Assembly: GCF_023617245.1 (NCBI RefSeq)
Contig: NZ_CP067396.1
Span: 1,054,001 to 1,118,000, forward strand
Direction: 5' to 3'
Length of the DNA: 64,000 bases
Source of the DNA: Lysobacter enzymogenes
GTDB taxonomy: Bacteria; Pseudomonadota; Gammaproteobacteria; Xanthomonadales; Xanthomonadaceae
Numbering within the stretch: position 1 is the first letter of the stretch; every line of letters starts with the position of its first letter. The notes below the pieces were generated by a model, which saw only the letters and a program-made list of their open reading frames with translations, was not told the DNA's origin and searched no databases. Below are positions 26,923 through 34,954 of this stretch, one piece after another. The translations under genes and the position numbers were made by a program.

Positions 26923-27846
26923 ATGAGTCGCACTTATCCCCTCGTTTCGCTGATCGGCGCGCCGACCGACGTCGGCGCCGGCCACCGCGGCGCGCGCCTG
27001 GGGCCCGAAGCGCTGCGCATCGCCGGTCTCGGCGAGGCGCTGGTCGCGCGCGGCGTCGACGTGGTCGATCGCGGCAATCTCGACGGCCCGCGCAATCCGT
27101 GGCAGAAGCCGGTCGCCGGCTACCGCCATCTGGCCGAAGTGGTGGCGTGGAATCGTGCGGTGATGGATGCCGTCGGCGCGGAACTGCGCGTCGGCCGCCT
27201 GCCGATCCTGCTCGGCGGCGATCACTGCCTGGGCCTGGGTTCGATCACCGCGGTCGCGCGCTATTGCCGCGACACCGGCAAGCAACTGCGCGTGCTGTGG
27301 CTCGATGCGCACGCCGACTTCAACACCAGCCAGGTCACGCCCTCGGGCAACATCCACGGCATGCCGGTGTCGTGCCTGTGCGGCATCGGTCCGGAAGAGC
27401 TGACCCGCCTGGGCGGCGATGCGCCGGCGATGCGGCCCGACGAGATCCGCCAGATCGGCATCCGCTCGGTCGATCCGGGCGAGAAGCAGCTGATCCAGCA
27501 GCACGGCCTGGACGTCTACGACATGCGCTACATCGACGAGATCGGCATGCGCCGGGTCATGGAGGAGGCGCTGGAGGGCGTGGACGAGAACACCCACCTG
27601 CACGTCAGCTTCGACGTCGACTTCCTCGACCCCAGCATCGCGCCGGGCGTGGGCACCACGGTGCCGGGCGGTCCGAACTACCGCGAGGCGCAGCTGGTGA
27701 TGGAAATGATCGCCGACAGCGGCCGGCTGGGCTCGCTCGACATCGTCGAGCTCAACCCGATACTGGACAAGCGCAACCGCACCGCCAAGCTGGCGGTGGA
27801 CCTGGTCGAGAGCCTGTTCGGCAAGTCGACCCTGATGCGTGACTGA
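26923..27846 (+). CDS. rocF: Arginase
   Basis: A 307-residue Mn2+ enzyme splitting arginine into ornithine and urea. The metal-site motifs are complete: GGDH near residue 99, DAHADFN near 127, and SFDVDFLDPSIAPG near 230. The substrate-site stretch TPSGNIHGMPV follows the second motif, as in true arginases rather than agmatinases. The C-terminal SLDIVELNPILD is normal. ATG 26923 matches the family start (YPLVSLIGAPTDVGAG). Single gene, with no ornithine pathway neighbours in view. Confidence 0.92.
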   Translation: MSRTYPLVSLIGAPTDVGAGHRGARLGPEALRIAGLGEALVARGVDVVDRGNLDGPRNPWQKPVAGYRHLAEVVAWNRAVMDAVGAELRVGRLPILLGGDHCLGLGSITAVARYCRDTGKQLRVLWLDAHADFNTSQVTPSGNIHGMPVSCLCGIGPEELTRLGGDAPAMRPDEIRQIGIRSVDPGEKQLIQQHGLDVYDMRYIDEIGMRRVMEEALEGVDENTHLHVSFDVDFLDPSIAPGVGTTVPGGPNYREAQLVMEMIADSGRLGSLDIVELNPILDKRNRTAKLAVDLVESLFGKSTLMRD

Positions 27847-27986
27847 GGCGCCGGCGCGCGGATGAATCGGCGCTGACGGAGGCCGCTGCACGCCGGCTTC
27901 ACGTTCGCTCGCGTCTTATCCGGACCCAGGACGCGGCCGCTGGCGCGGCCGATTCGCTATCCGCAACGACGACCCAAGGAGTTCCC

Positions 27987-28136
27987 ATGAAGCGTTTGAC
28001 TGCCCTGCTGCTGCTGGCCCTGTTCTCGATCGGCTCCCTGACTGCGTGCAACACCATCGCGGGCGCGGGCAAGGACGTGAAGAAGGCCGGCGAGAAGGTC
28101 GAAGAGAAGGCCGAGGACGTGCGCGACGGCAAGTAA
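27987..28136 (+). CDS. Entericidin-like small lipoprotein
   Basis: A 49-residue lipoprotein of the entericidin EcnA/B family. The signal peptide ends in the lipobox LTAC, with the lipid-bearing Cys near residue 21, and the mature peptide NTIAGAGKDVKKAGEKVEEK has the amphipathic, Lys/Glu-rich helix typical of these stress-induced lipoproteins. AAGGAG lies 7 bases before the ATG. A strong terminator follows at 28166, so it is a single gene. The product acts at the envelope; a role in programmed lysis is known only for the enteric members. Confidence 0.88.
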   Translation: MKRLTALLLLALFSIGSLTACNTIAGAGKDVKKAGEKVEEKAEDVRDGK

Positions 28137-28165
28137 CGCGCGCCGGGCTCCTGACGAGCGACGAC

Positions 28166-28197
28166 GAAGGCCGGGGCGACCCGGCCTTCGTTTTTTT
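28166..28197 (+). terminator. Rho-independent terminator of the entericidin gene
   Basis: Perfect 10-bp stem GAAGGCCGGG/CCCGGCCTTC with GCGA loop, followed by G and seven T. Confidence 0.92.
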
Positions 28198-28416
28198 GTG
28201 CCTGTCTTTCTGGCGGCTTGCGCCGCGGGTCGCGATCGCGGGCTGAAGGATTCAAGGCGTTCATCGAGGTCAAGCAGCGGCTAACGCAATCGTGACCGTT
28301 CGCGAATGCGTCCGCTGCGAAGCTGTCCTGGCGATACCGGCCGATGGCGAGCGCATCGCTGCGAGTGCGAAGCGCGACGCGGGCCGCGAGGTTTTCCCCC
28401 AACCAGGAGTGGAACG

Positions 28417-28617
28417 ATGAACAAAGACATCATTGCCGGCAAGTGGACCCAGCTCAAGGGCAAGGCCAAGGCCAAGTGGGGCGATCTGACCGACGACGTG
28501 TTCGATGTCGCCGAAGGCAATTCCGAATATCTGGCTGGCAAGCTGCAGGAGCGCTACGGCTGGGAACGCGATCGGGCGGAGAAGGAAGTGCGCGAGTTCG
28601 GCGAGACGTTGAACTGA
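28417..28617 (+). CDS. CsbD-family stress protein
   Basis: A 66-residue cytosolic protein of the CsbD family, which is induced under general stress in many bacteria; its molecular role is unknown. The family pattern is clear: NKDIIAGKWTQLKGKAKAKW at the start, DVAEGNSEYLAGKLQERYGW in the middle and the charged helix RAEKEVREF at the end. CAGGAG lies about 9 bases before the ATG. Single gene with its own upstream gap of 219 bases. Confidence 0.9.
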   Translation: MNKDIIAGKWTQLKGKAKAKWGDLTDDVFDVAEGNSEYLAGKLQERYGWERDRAEKEVREFGETLN

Positions 28618-28747
28618 ATGCTTTATCCGGTTTCAGTGCGTTGAATTGCGCGCGTTGGTCCGGGGGCGGGACGGCGGGCGAAGGTACCCGCCGTTCCGTT
28701 CGCGGCCGTAGCGGTGTTGGGTCGCGGCTGTGGAGTGGGGACGGTAG

Positions 28748-28770
28748 GCCGGGCGACGCCCGGCTTTTTT
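28748..28770 (+). terminator. Rho-independent terminator after csbD-like gene
   Basis: 7-bp stem GCCGGGC/GCCCGGC with GAC loop and six T, 130 bases after the stop. Confidence 0.8.
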
Positions 28771-28908
28771 GCGGGCGGCTGCGGCGCTATCGCGATTGGG
28801 GCGTCTGGGGATGAGCGGAGATCCGAGCCGGGCTGCCGTTGCGGTGCGGTTTGGGTTGCCGCCGTCGTTGTTTTGGAGCCGCTCGGGTGTGGCGCCATTC
28901 TCACAGCG

Positions 28909-29168
28909 CGTCATTTCGACGAGAGCCGGCGTCCAACCGAAGCGACGCGGCTCCGCCGGCGTTCCTTGAAGCAACGAACCTCCCAAGCCGTCATTCCGGC
29001 GGAAGCCAACCGAAGCGACGTGGCTCCGCCGATGCTTCTTGAAGCAACGAACCTCTCAAGCCGTCATTCCGGCGGAAGCCGGAATCCAACCGAAGCGACG
29101 TGGTTCCGCCGATGATCCTTGAAGCAACGAACCTCCCAAGCCGTCATTCCGGCGGAAGCCGGAATCCA
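28909..29168. repeat. 80-bp tandem repeat, 3 units plus a partial fourth
   Basis: Units begin at 28909, 28989, 29062 and 29142 (periods 80, 73, 80). The 73-base unit lacks GGAATCC. Each unit has an ATTCCGGC-GGAA-GCCGGAAT hairpin (degenerate in the first) followed by CCAACCGAAGCGACG and TTGAAGCAACGAACCTC. No gene is supported across it. Confidence 0.85.
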
Positions 29169-29257
29169 TTTTGACTCTGTTGTTGCTCTCGCTTTTGTCG
29201 TCGCTACGAGTGATGACAGGCGACCATCAAGAGCTTCCGTCCGCAAGCGGCCGGGTC

Positions 29258-29290
29258 ACTTTCTTTGTCTTAAGCCACAAAGAAAGTAAC
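29258..29290. repeat. Left part of a composite hairpin repeat, cut by the IS
   Basis: Perfect 11-bp stem ACTTTCTTTGT/ACAAAGAAAGT with an 8-base loop, then AAC. The right part resumes at 30405 with AACCAAAGAAAAGGCC, so the original read AAAGAAAGTAACCAAAGAAA. Confidence 0.8.
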
Positions 29291-30404
29291 GCTGGTCTCT
29301 AACCTCAAGTGCATCACCTCAGTGAGGCACTGTGAATGGGTCAGCAGTATTCGCATCTGAGCGCAGAAGAGCGCGGGGCCATCATGGTCTTGATCGCCCA
29401 AGGGGCGAGCGGACGGCAAATCGCCCAGACGTTGGGTCGGGCGCAAAGCACAATTGCTCGCGAGTTGCGCCGTAATGGGTTTCGGTCCCATTCGGGGCCG
29501 CCGCTGCGCGGACGCCCTCGTTTCGACCCTGGCTACGATGCGACCCGGGCGGGCCGGCGGGCCCAGCGACTGCGGCGACGGGCGCGGGTGCGCCGCAAGC
29601 TGCGACGCGACACCGTGCTGTGGCGACGCGTGCGCTATTGGCTGGAACGGTGCTGGTCGCCGCAACAGATTGCCGACAAACTGCGGGATCTGTACCCGGA
29701 CCGGCCCTGGCTGCGCGTGTCGCACGAAACGATCTATACCGCGATTTATGCGATGCCGCGCGGCGAATTGCGCCGCCAGGTGACCCGTCTGCTGCGGCAG
29801 GGGCGCAAGTCCGGCCGCCGCACGCGCCAGGGAAGCGACGCCCGCGGCCATCTGCCGGATCTGCCCAACATCCGCCTGCGGCCGCCGGCCGCGCATGAGC
29901 GCCTGATGCCGGGGCATTGGGAGGGCGACCTGATCGTGGGCGCGCACAACCGCTCGGCGATTGGGGTATTGGTCTGCCGCCGCACCTTGTACGTCAAGCT
30001 GGTCAAGCTCGCCGACGCGACCGCGCACACGGTGCTGGAGGCCTTCAGCTCGGCGTTCGAAGGCGTGCCGGAAAGTTTGAAGAAGACCTTGACCTACGAC
30101 CAGGGCAAGGAAATGGCATCGCATCGGCAGTTGAGCGAACGCACTGGTTTAGCGATCTACTTCGCCGACCCCCATAGCCCGTGGCAACGCGGAACCTGCG
30201 AAAACACCAACGGCTTGTTGCGGCAATACTTTCCCAAGGGCACCGATCTGTCGGTGCATTCTGCGCAGCGCCTCAAAGAGGTGGCGTGGGAAATGAACAA
30301 CCGCCCCCGCCGTAGCCTGGGCAGGCGCTCGCCCGTCGAGGTGCTCTATGAGGAACTCAAAAACCCGCGGGCGCAGGGTGATGCACTTGGACATTGACTC
30401 CGCC
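29291..30404 (+). mobile_element. IS30-family insertion sequence, complete
   Basis: 1114 bp bounded by a direct repeat AAC (29288-29290 and 30405-30407). The two 28-base ends align without gaps, sharing a perfect inner 13-mer CAAGTGCATCACC (29306-29318; reverse at 30377-30389) and about half of the outer bases. One intact transposase gene, its stop codon lying inside the right terminal repeat. Size, 3-base target duplication and transposase family all agree. It interrupts a genomic composite repeat. Confidence 0.85.
29336..30397 (+). CDS. IS30-family transposase
   Basis: A 353-residue DDE transposase, apparently intact. An N-terminal helix-turn-helix (LSAEERGAIMVLIAQGASGR and QIAQTLGRAQSTIARELRR) binds the ends. 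A basic linker follows, then the catalytic domain: first Asp in GHWEGDLIVG near residue 198, second Asp in LTYDQGKEM near 255, and Glu in QRGTCENTNGLLRQ near 288, then NNRPRRSLGRRSP, the usual IS30 C-terminal motif. ATG at 29336 is the first start after the left terminal repeat. Composition resembles its neighbours, so the element may be resident in this lineage. Confidence 0.93.
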   Translation: MGQQYSHLSAEERGAIMVLIAQGASGRQIAQTLGRAQSTIARELRRNGFRSHSGPPLRGRPRFDPGYDATRAGRRAQRLRRRARVRRKLRRDTVLWRRVRYWLERCWSPQQIADKLRDLYPDRPWLRVSHETIYTAIYAMPRGELRRQVTRLLRQGRKSGRRTRQGSDARGHLPDLPNIRLRPPAAHERLMPGHWEGDLIVGAHNRSAIGVLVCRRTLYVKLVKLADATAHTVLEAFSSAFEGVPESLKKTLTYDQGKEMASHRQLSERTGLAIYFADPHSPWQRGTCENTNGLLRQYFPKGTDLSVHSAQRLKEVAWEMNNRPRRSLGRRSPVEVLYEELKNPRAQGDALGH

Positions 30405-30518
30405 AACCAAAGAAAAGGCCTTATTTTTCGGATCAAGAGCCACTAAGGCTCATCGTGGCGCGGGGCCGCGCCATAAGGGGCATCCTGCCCCATGGCGCGC
30501 GTGCGCATCCATGCGCAC
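30405..30518. repeat. Right part of the composite hairpin repeat
   Basis: After AACCAAAGAAAAGGCC come three near-perfect hairpins: TGGCGCGG/CCGCGCCA (30456-30473), GGGGCA-TCC-TGCCCC (30477-30491) and GTGCGCAT-CC-ATGCGCAC (30501-30518). From memory, such hairpin series with CATCC loops after an AAAGAAAGTAAC motif are widespread in Xanthomonadaceae; this needs a search. Confidence 0.65.
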
Positions 30519-30573
30519 GCCCTCCGGGGCTGCGGAACCTGGGCCTCGGGTAGAGATGCGTCAAAGCGAACAT

Positions 30574-30633
<60 letters not shown>

Positions 30634-30680
30634 CAGCTGCATCAGCATCCGCCGAGCCGACAGCGGCCGATCGGACGGGC

Positions 30681-31526
30681 TCACCACCGGCGCGGCGGCG
30701 GGTCGGCGACGAAGCCTTCGGGGAAGGCGCGCGGGGTGTCGGGGCGGTAGGTGCGGTCGGGGTAGCGCGGCACCACGCCGCGCGCGACCAGGGTGGCGTA
30801 GTCGTCGTAGCGCAGTTCCACCACTTGCGCGGGGGAACGCGATGCGCGGACGAAGTCGGTCTGCGACACCGGCGACCATTCGCGCGCGCCATGGCCGGTG
30901 CCGATGGTCTGCGCCTGCGCCGCGGTGTCGGCGGCGACCGATTCGCGCGCGCGCTCGGCCGGCGCGGCGGGTGCGGCATTGCCGGCGGCGCGGCCTTCGG
31001 CCTTGGCCGCGCCGTTCTCGTTGCGCGCATACGGCGGGTACGGGTAGGGCGACGGAGTCGGGTAGAACGGGCGGTAGCGCTGGCGTTCCTGGAACACCGC
31101 GGCGCCGATCACGCCGACGTTGGCGGGGCGGCCGGTGCGCGCGGCGTAGCTGTCGCCCAGGTCGGTGAAGACGAACTGGGCGACGTCGTCGAGCGACTTG
31201 CGCCAGCCGTTGATCTCGGTGGATTGCCAGGCGTCGAGCACGTAACCGGATTGCGCCGGGCTGGCGGTCTGGCCGCTGACCGCGTTGACCCCGTCGACCG
31301 ACAGCACCACCAGCACGCGCTCGCCGGTGTTGTTGGTGAGGCGGACCGTGTAGCGATGGCCGGGCGTGCCGGCGATCCATTGCTGGCCGCGCCAGGACCA
31401 GTTCGGCAGCCAGTCGCCGTTGTCGCGGTCGATCACCGCCACGTCGACCAAGGGCCGGGCCTGGACCGGGGTGCAGGCGCCTGCGGTCAACGCGGCGGCG
31501 GCGAGCAGGGCGAATGAGCGGAACAT
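30681..31526 (-). CDS. Exported protein of unknown function
   Basis: A 281-residue exported protein. The N-terminus is a signal sequence (SFALLAAAALTAGACTPVQA), with a weak lipobox at the Cys, so it may be lipid-anchored or simply secreted. Residues about 25-170 form a well-ordered beta-rich part (RYTVRLTNNTGERVLVVLSV, SLDDVAQFVFTDLGDSYA). From about 155 to 215 the chain is Pro/Tyr then Ala/Glu-rich and probably disordered. The C-terminal part has VELRYDDYATLVARGV. I recognise it only as a conserved type of proteobacterial exported protein with no assigned function. Its start overlaps no neighbour. Confidence 0.65.
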   Translation of the reverse strand: MFRSFALLAAAALTAGACTPVQARPLVDVAVIDRDNGDWLPNWSWRGQQWIAGTPGHRYTVRLTNNTGERVLVVLSVDGVNAVSGQTASPAQSGYVLDAWQSTEINGWRKSLDDVAQFVFTDLGDSYAARTGRPANVGVIGAAVFQERQRYRPFYPTPSPYPYPPYARNENGAAKAEGRAAGNAAPAAPAERARESVAADTAAQAQTIGTGHGAREWSPVSQTDFVRASRSPAQVVELRYDDYATLVARGVVPRYPDRTYRPDTPRAFPEGFVADPPPRRW

Positions 31527-31795
31527 GGCGGATCTCCTGTGGGGCCGCGCGCGGCGCGGCGGGGCCGGGGTCGCAGGTTGCTAACGCGGGGCCGGCGCGG
31601 GCGGGGTTAGGCCGTGCGGTCGCGGGCCCGCCTGTGCCGCCGCCGTTGCCGACGGTTTAGCCGCGGGCGACGGTCCGGCTTGGCGACCATGCGCCTGCCG
31701 CCCGCAACCGCCCGCGCCGATCCGCGCCGGCGTACGCACCGCGCGCGACGCGAGCCGCTACACTGGCCTGTCAGGCGCCATCGCAGATTTCCCCC

Positions 31796-33148
31796 ATGAC
31801 CCAGACCCGCGTCCTCACCGGCATCACCACCTCCGGCACTCCCCACCTGGGCAACTACGTCGGCGCGATCCGCCCGGCGGTTGCCGCCAGCCGCGACCCG
31901 GGGGTGGAGAGCTTCTACTTCCTGGCCGACCTGCACGCGCTGATCAAGGTGCAAAAGCCCGAGCGCGTGCAGCGCTCGACCCTGGAGATCGCCGCGAGCT
32001 GGCTCGCCTGCGGCCTGGAGCCGGACAAGGTGTGGTTCTACCGGCAGAGCGAAATCGTCGAGATTCCCGAGCTGGCCTGGTTCCTGACCTGCGTCGCCGG
32101 CAAGGGCATCCTCAACCGCGCCCACGCCTACAAGGCCGCGGTCGACAAGAACCGGCTGGACGGCGAGGACGACGATGCGTCGATCACCGCCGGATTGTTC
32201 ATGTACCCGGTGCTGATGGCCGCCGACATCCTGGTGTTCAACGCGCACAAGGTGCCGGTGGGCCGCGACCAGATCCAGCACATCGAGATGGCGCGCGACT
32301 TCGGCCAGCGCTTCAACCATCTGTACGGCGAGCATTTCGTCCTGCCCGAGGCGCTGATCGAGGAAAGCGTGGCGACGCTGCCCGGCCTGGACGGGCGCAA
32401 GATGAGCAAGAGCTACGACAACACCATCCCGCTGTTCGCGCCGCGCGAGGAGTTGAAGAAGCTGATCTATTCGATCGTCACCGATTCGCGCGCGCCGGGC
32501 GAGCCCAAGCCGACCGAGGGTTCGGCGCTGTTCCAGATCTATCAGGCGTTCGCCAGCGAGGAAGAGACCGAGGCGATGCGCCGCGCCTTCGCCGAGGGCA
32601 TCGCCTGGGGCGAGGCTAAGCAGGCGCTGTTCGAGCGCATCGACGCGGAGATCGCGCCGCTGCGCGAGAAGTACGAGGCGCTGATGGCGCGGCCGCAGGA
32701 CATCGAGGCGCTGCTGATCGACGGCGCGCGGCGGGTGCGCGAGCGCTACGGCAAGGCGAACCTGCAGCGGCTGCGCGAAGCGGTCGGCCTGCGCGACCTG
32801 TCCGACGCCGGCGGGCTGTCGCTGGCGGAGGAAACCCGGGCCGCGGCGGTGGCGGCGTTCAAGCAGTACCGCGAGGCCGACGGCCGGTTCTACTTCAAGC
32901 TCGCCGTCGGCGACGAGGTGCTGCTGCAGAGCCGCGGTTTCGCCGCGCCCAAGGACATCGGCCAGTTGATCGGCCGGGCCAAGAGCGAGGACTCGGACGC
33001 GCTGTTGGATGCGCTGCTGGCGGCGAGCGAGCCGGTTCCGGCCGACGCGCGCGCGCGCGTGGCGCAGGCGCTGCAGGCGATCCGCGAAGCCGAAGAGGCC
33101 GCGCGCCAGGCCAAGGCCGCCGCCGCGCAGGAGCGCGCCGCTTCGTGA
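31796..33148 (+). CDS. trpS: TrpS, tryptophanyl-tRNA synthetase with C-terminal extension
   Basis: A 450-residue class I synthetase. The nucleotide motifs are TPHLGNY (HIGH-type) near residue 15 and KMSKS near 202; VLMAADILVFNAHKVPVGRDQ is the tryptophan pocket. Standard bacterial TrpS ends at about 330-340 residues. Here a further ~110 residues follow: a segment at about 354-400 (FKQYREADGRFYFKLAVGDE, then LLQSRGF) that resembles the small DUF1508/YegP fold, and an Ala/Glu-rich helical tail. Long TrpS proteins are usual in Xanthomonadaceae. The stop overlaps the GTG start of the next gene. Confidence 0.93.
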   Translation: MTQTRVLTGITTSGTPHLGNYVGAIRPAVAASRDPGVESFYFLADLHALIKVQKPERVQRSTLEIAASWLACGLEPDKVWFYRQSEIVEIPELAWFLTCVAGKGILNRAHAYKAAVDKNRLDGEDDDASITAGLFMYPVLMAADILVFNAHKVPVGRDQIQHIEMARDFGQRFNHLYGEHFVLPEALIEESVATLPGLDGRKMSKSYDNTIPLFAPREELKKLIYSIVTDSRAPGEPKPTEGSALFQIYQAFASEEETEAMRRAFAEGIAWGEAKQALFERIDAEIAPLREKYEALMARPQDIEALLIDGARRVRERYGKANLQRLREAVGLRDLSDAGGLSLAEETRAAAVAAFKQYREADGRFYFKLAVGDEVLLQSRGFAAPKDIGQLIGRAKSEDSDALLDALLAASEPVPADARARVAQALQAIREAEEAARQAKAAAAQERAAS

Positions 33149-33468
33149 GCCGCTTCGTCGAGCTCAACCTGGCGCTGATCCTGTTCCTGCCGTGGTTCGC
33201 GATCCTCGGCGCGCTGTTCTGGCTGTATCCGCGGCGGCCGCGCAATCCCGCGCGCAAGCTGTTCGACGCGGTGTCGCTGGCGATATCGGTGTGCGCGTTC
33301 GTGCTGGCGGTGCATTGGGCGCATCTGCACGCCGGGCGCGAGTATGGGGCGATGTGGCCGCAGATCCTGGCCACTTCGCTCGGCTACGGCGTGTTCCTGG
33401 CGGTGCTGACGGTGGCGTTCGCGCTGCGTTGGCGCTGGTTGCGCGGGGTCAAGGACTATCGCGAGTAA
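33145..33468 (+). CDS. Small inner-membrane protein
   Basis: A 107-residue protein with three predicted membrane helices (about residues 8-27, 43-62 and 73-94), Arg/Pro-rich loops and a charged C-terminus (RWLRGVKDYRE). No family recognised. It starts with GTG at 33145, overlapping the trpS stop as GTGA, so translation is probably coupled to trpS. The absence of an ATG and the continuous hydrophobic pattern from the first residues support the GTG. Confidence 0.65.
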   Translation: MSRFVELNLALILFLPWFAILGALFWLYPRRPRNPARKLFDAVSLAISVCAFVLAVHWAHLHAGREYGAMWPQILATSLGYGVFLAVLTVAFALRWRWLRGVKDYRE

Positions 33469-33496
33469 GCGGTCGGTTCCGGCGGCGAGGCCTTCT

Positions 33497-33632
33497 GTGG
33501 CAGGCCCTCTGTGGCAGGGTCTTCTGTGGGAGGGCTTCTGTGGGAGGGCCTTCAGGCCCGATGCTTTCCGATCCGCCGCGGTGAAGCCGCAAGCGATCTG
33601 AGCCGAAAGCGTCGGTGCTGAAGCCCCTCCCA
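33497..33632. repeat. GTGG-type REP pair with repeated 5' ends
   Basis: A forward REP (33540) faces a reverse REP ending at 33632. Upstream of it the first 8-10 bases of the element, GTGGCAGG or GTGGGAGGG, recur at 33497, 33511 and 33526, spaced 14, 15 and 14 bases. Confidence 0.8.
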
Positions 33633-33735
33633 TACCAACAACCGCTACCGGCCCGCAGATTCCGACCAAAGCCGCATCGCCGCGCATGCGCGCGCCGGCC
33701 TAGACTGGGGACCGGCCACAGCCCCGCCATCGCCC

Positions 33736-34683
33736 ATGAGCGCAGCCACCGCTTCCGCCGCCGAACACGGCGTGATCACCGTCGACACCGGATTCCAGCG
33801 GCCGTCGTTCGACGCGGCCTATCTGGTGGTCGAGAACGGCCGCGCGGCCTTCATCGACTGCGGCACCCAGCATTCGATTCCGGCCCTGCTCGCCGCGCTC
33901 GACGCGCAAGGCTTGGCGCCGGCCGACGTCGATTGGTTGATCCTCACCCACGTCCATCTCGATCACGCCGGCGGCGCCGGCGCGTTGATGCGGCGCTTGC
34001 CGAACGCGCGTCTGGCGGTGCATCCGCGCGGCGCGGCGCACATGATCGATCCGGCGCGGCTGGTCGCCGGCGCCACCGCGGTGTACGGCGAGGAGGAAAT
34101 GGCGCGCAGCTACGGCGAGATCGTGCCGGTGCCCGCCGAGCGGGTGGTGGTGGCCGGCGACGGCCACGTCGTCGACCTGGCCGACCGCGCGTTGCTGTGC
34201 GTGGACACGCCCGGCCATGCCCGCCATCACCTGTGCGTGTGGGACGCGCGCAGCCGCGGCTGGTTCACCGGCGACACCTTCGGCCTGTCGTATCGCGAAT
34301 TCGATTCGCCGCGCGGGCCCTTCATCCTGCCGACCAGTTCGCCGGTGCAGTTCGAGCCGGAGGCGCTCAAGCAGTCGATCCGCGCGTTGCTGGCGCGCGA
34401 TCCGGCCGCGATGTACTTGACCCACTACGGCCGGGTCGGCGATGCGCAGCGGCTCGGCGCGGAGCTGATGGAACAGATCGACGACATGGTGCGGATGGCG
34501 CGCGCGGCGCAGGTCGGCGGCGAGGGCGTGCACGCGCGATTGACCGCGGCGCTGGCCGATTACTACGCGGCGCGGGCACGGGCGCATGGCAGCGCGTTGA
34601 GCGATGCGCAGGTGCGGGCGGCGCTGGCGATCGACGTGGAGCTCAATGCGCAGGGGCTCGAGGTGTGGCTGGCGCGCGGCTAG
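33736..34683 (+). CDS. MBL-fold metallo-hydrolase
   Basis: A 315-residue hydrolase of the metallo-beta-lactamase superfamily. Zinc ligands are visible: HVHLDHAGG near residue 72 (HxHxDH), His in DTPGHARHHLC near 160, Asp in GWFTGDTFGL near 175, and His in LTHYG near 230. A helical C-terminal part (about 240-315) follows. The substrate is unknown; the layout suggests a thioester or ester hydrolase rather than an antibiotic-degrading enzyme, and no signal peptide is seen. ATG at 33736 begins before the first strand (VITVDTGF). Confidence 0.82.
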   Translation: MSAATASAAEHGVITVDTGFQRPSFDAAYLVVENGRAAFIDCGTQHSIPALLAALDAQGLAPADVDWLILTHVHLDHAGGAGALMRRLPNARLAVHPRGAAHMIDPARLVAGATAVYGEEEMARSYGEIVPVPAERVVVAGDGHVVDLADRALLCVDTPGHARHHLCVWDARSRGWFTGDTFGLSYREFDSPRGPFILPTSSPVQFEPEALKQSIRALLARDPAAMYLTHYGRVGDAQRLGAELMEQIDDMVRMARAAQVGGEGVHARLTAALADYYAARARAHGSALSDAQVRAALAIDVELNAQGLEVWLARG

Positions 34684-34954
34684 GGCGCGGAGGGGACGAC
34701 GCCATGGATTCCGGCGTTCGCCGGCACGATGCGCAGGCAGGGACGGCGGGCGCGGGCCGGTCGGTGCGGGCTAGTCGGCGCGGAAGCGGCGCAAACGCAA
34801 GCGTCGCGGCGAGTCGCAGGTCGCGCGCGGCGGGCCGGCGCACGAGCCCGGCTGGCGGCTGAACCGCGGGCGCGGCCGCCCGGCCGCCGTCACGATCGTT
34901 GAATCGTCGCGGCGGTACCCTGAACAGGCCCGAGCCGAGACGTTTACCGCGACC

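Noticed and set aside
28909..29168. CRISPR array
   Set aside because: The whole 80-base unit is repeated including what would be the spacer, so there are no unique spacers, and no cas genes are near.
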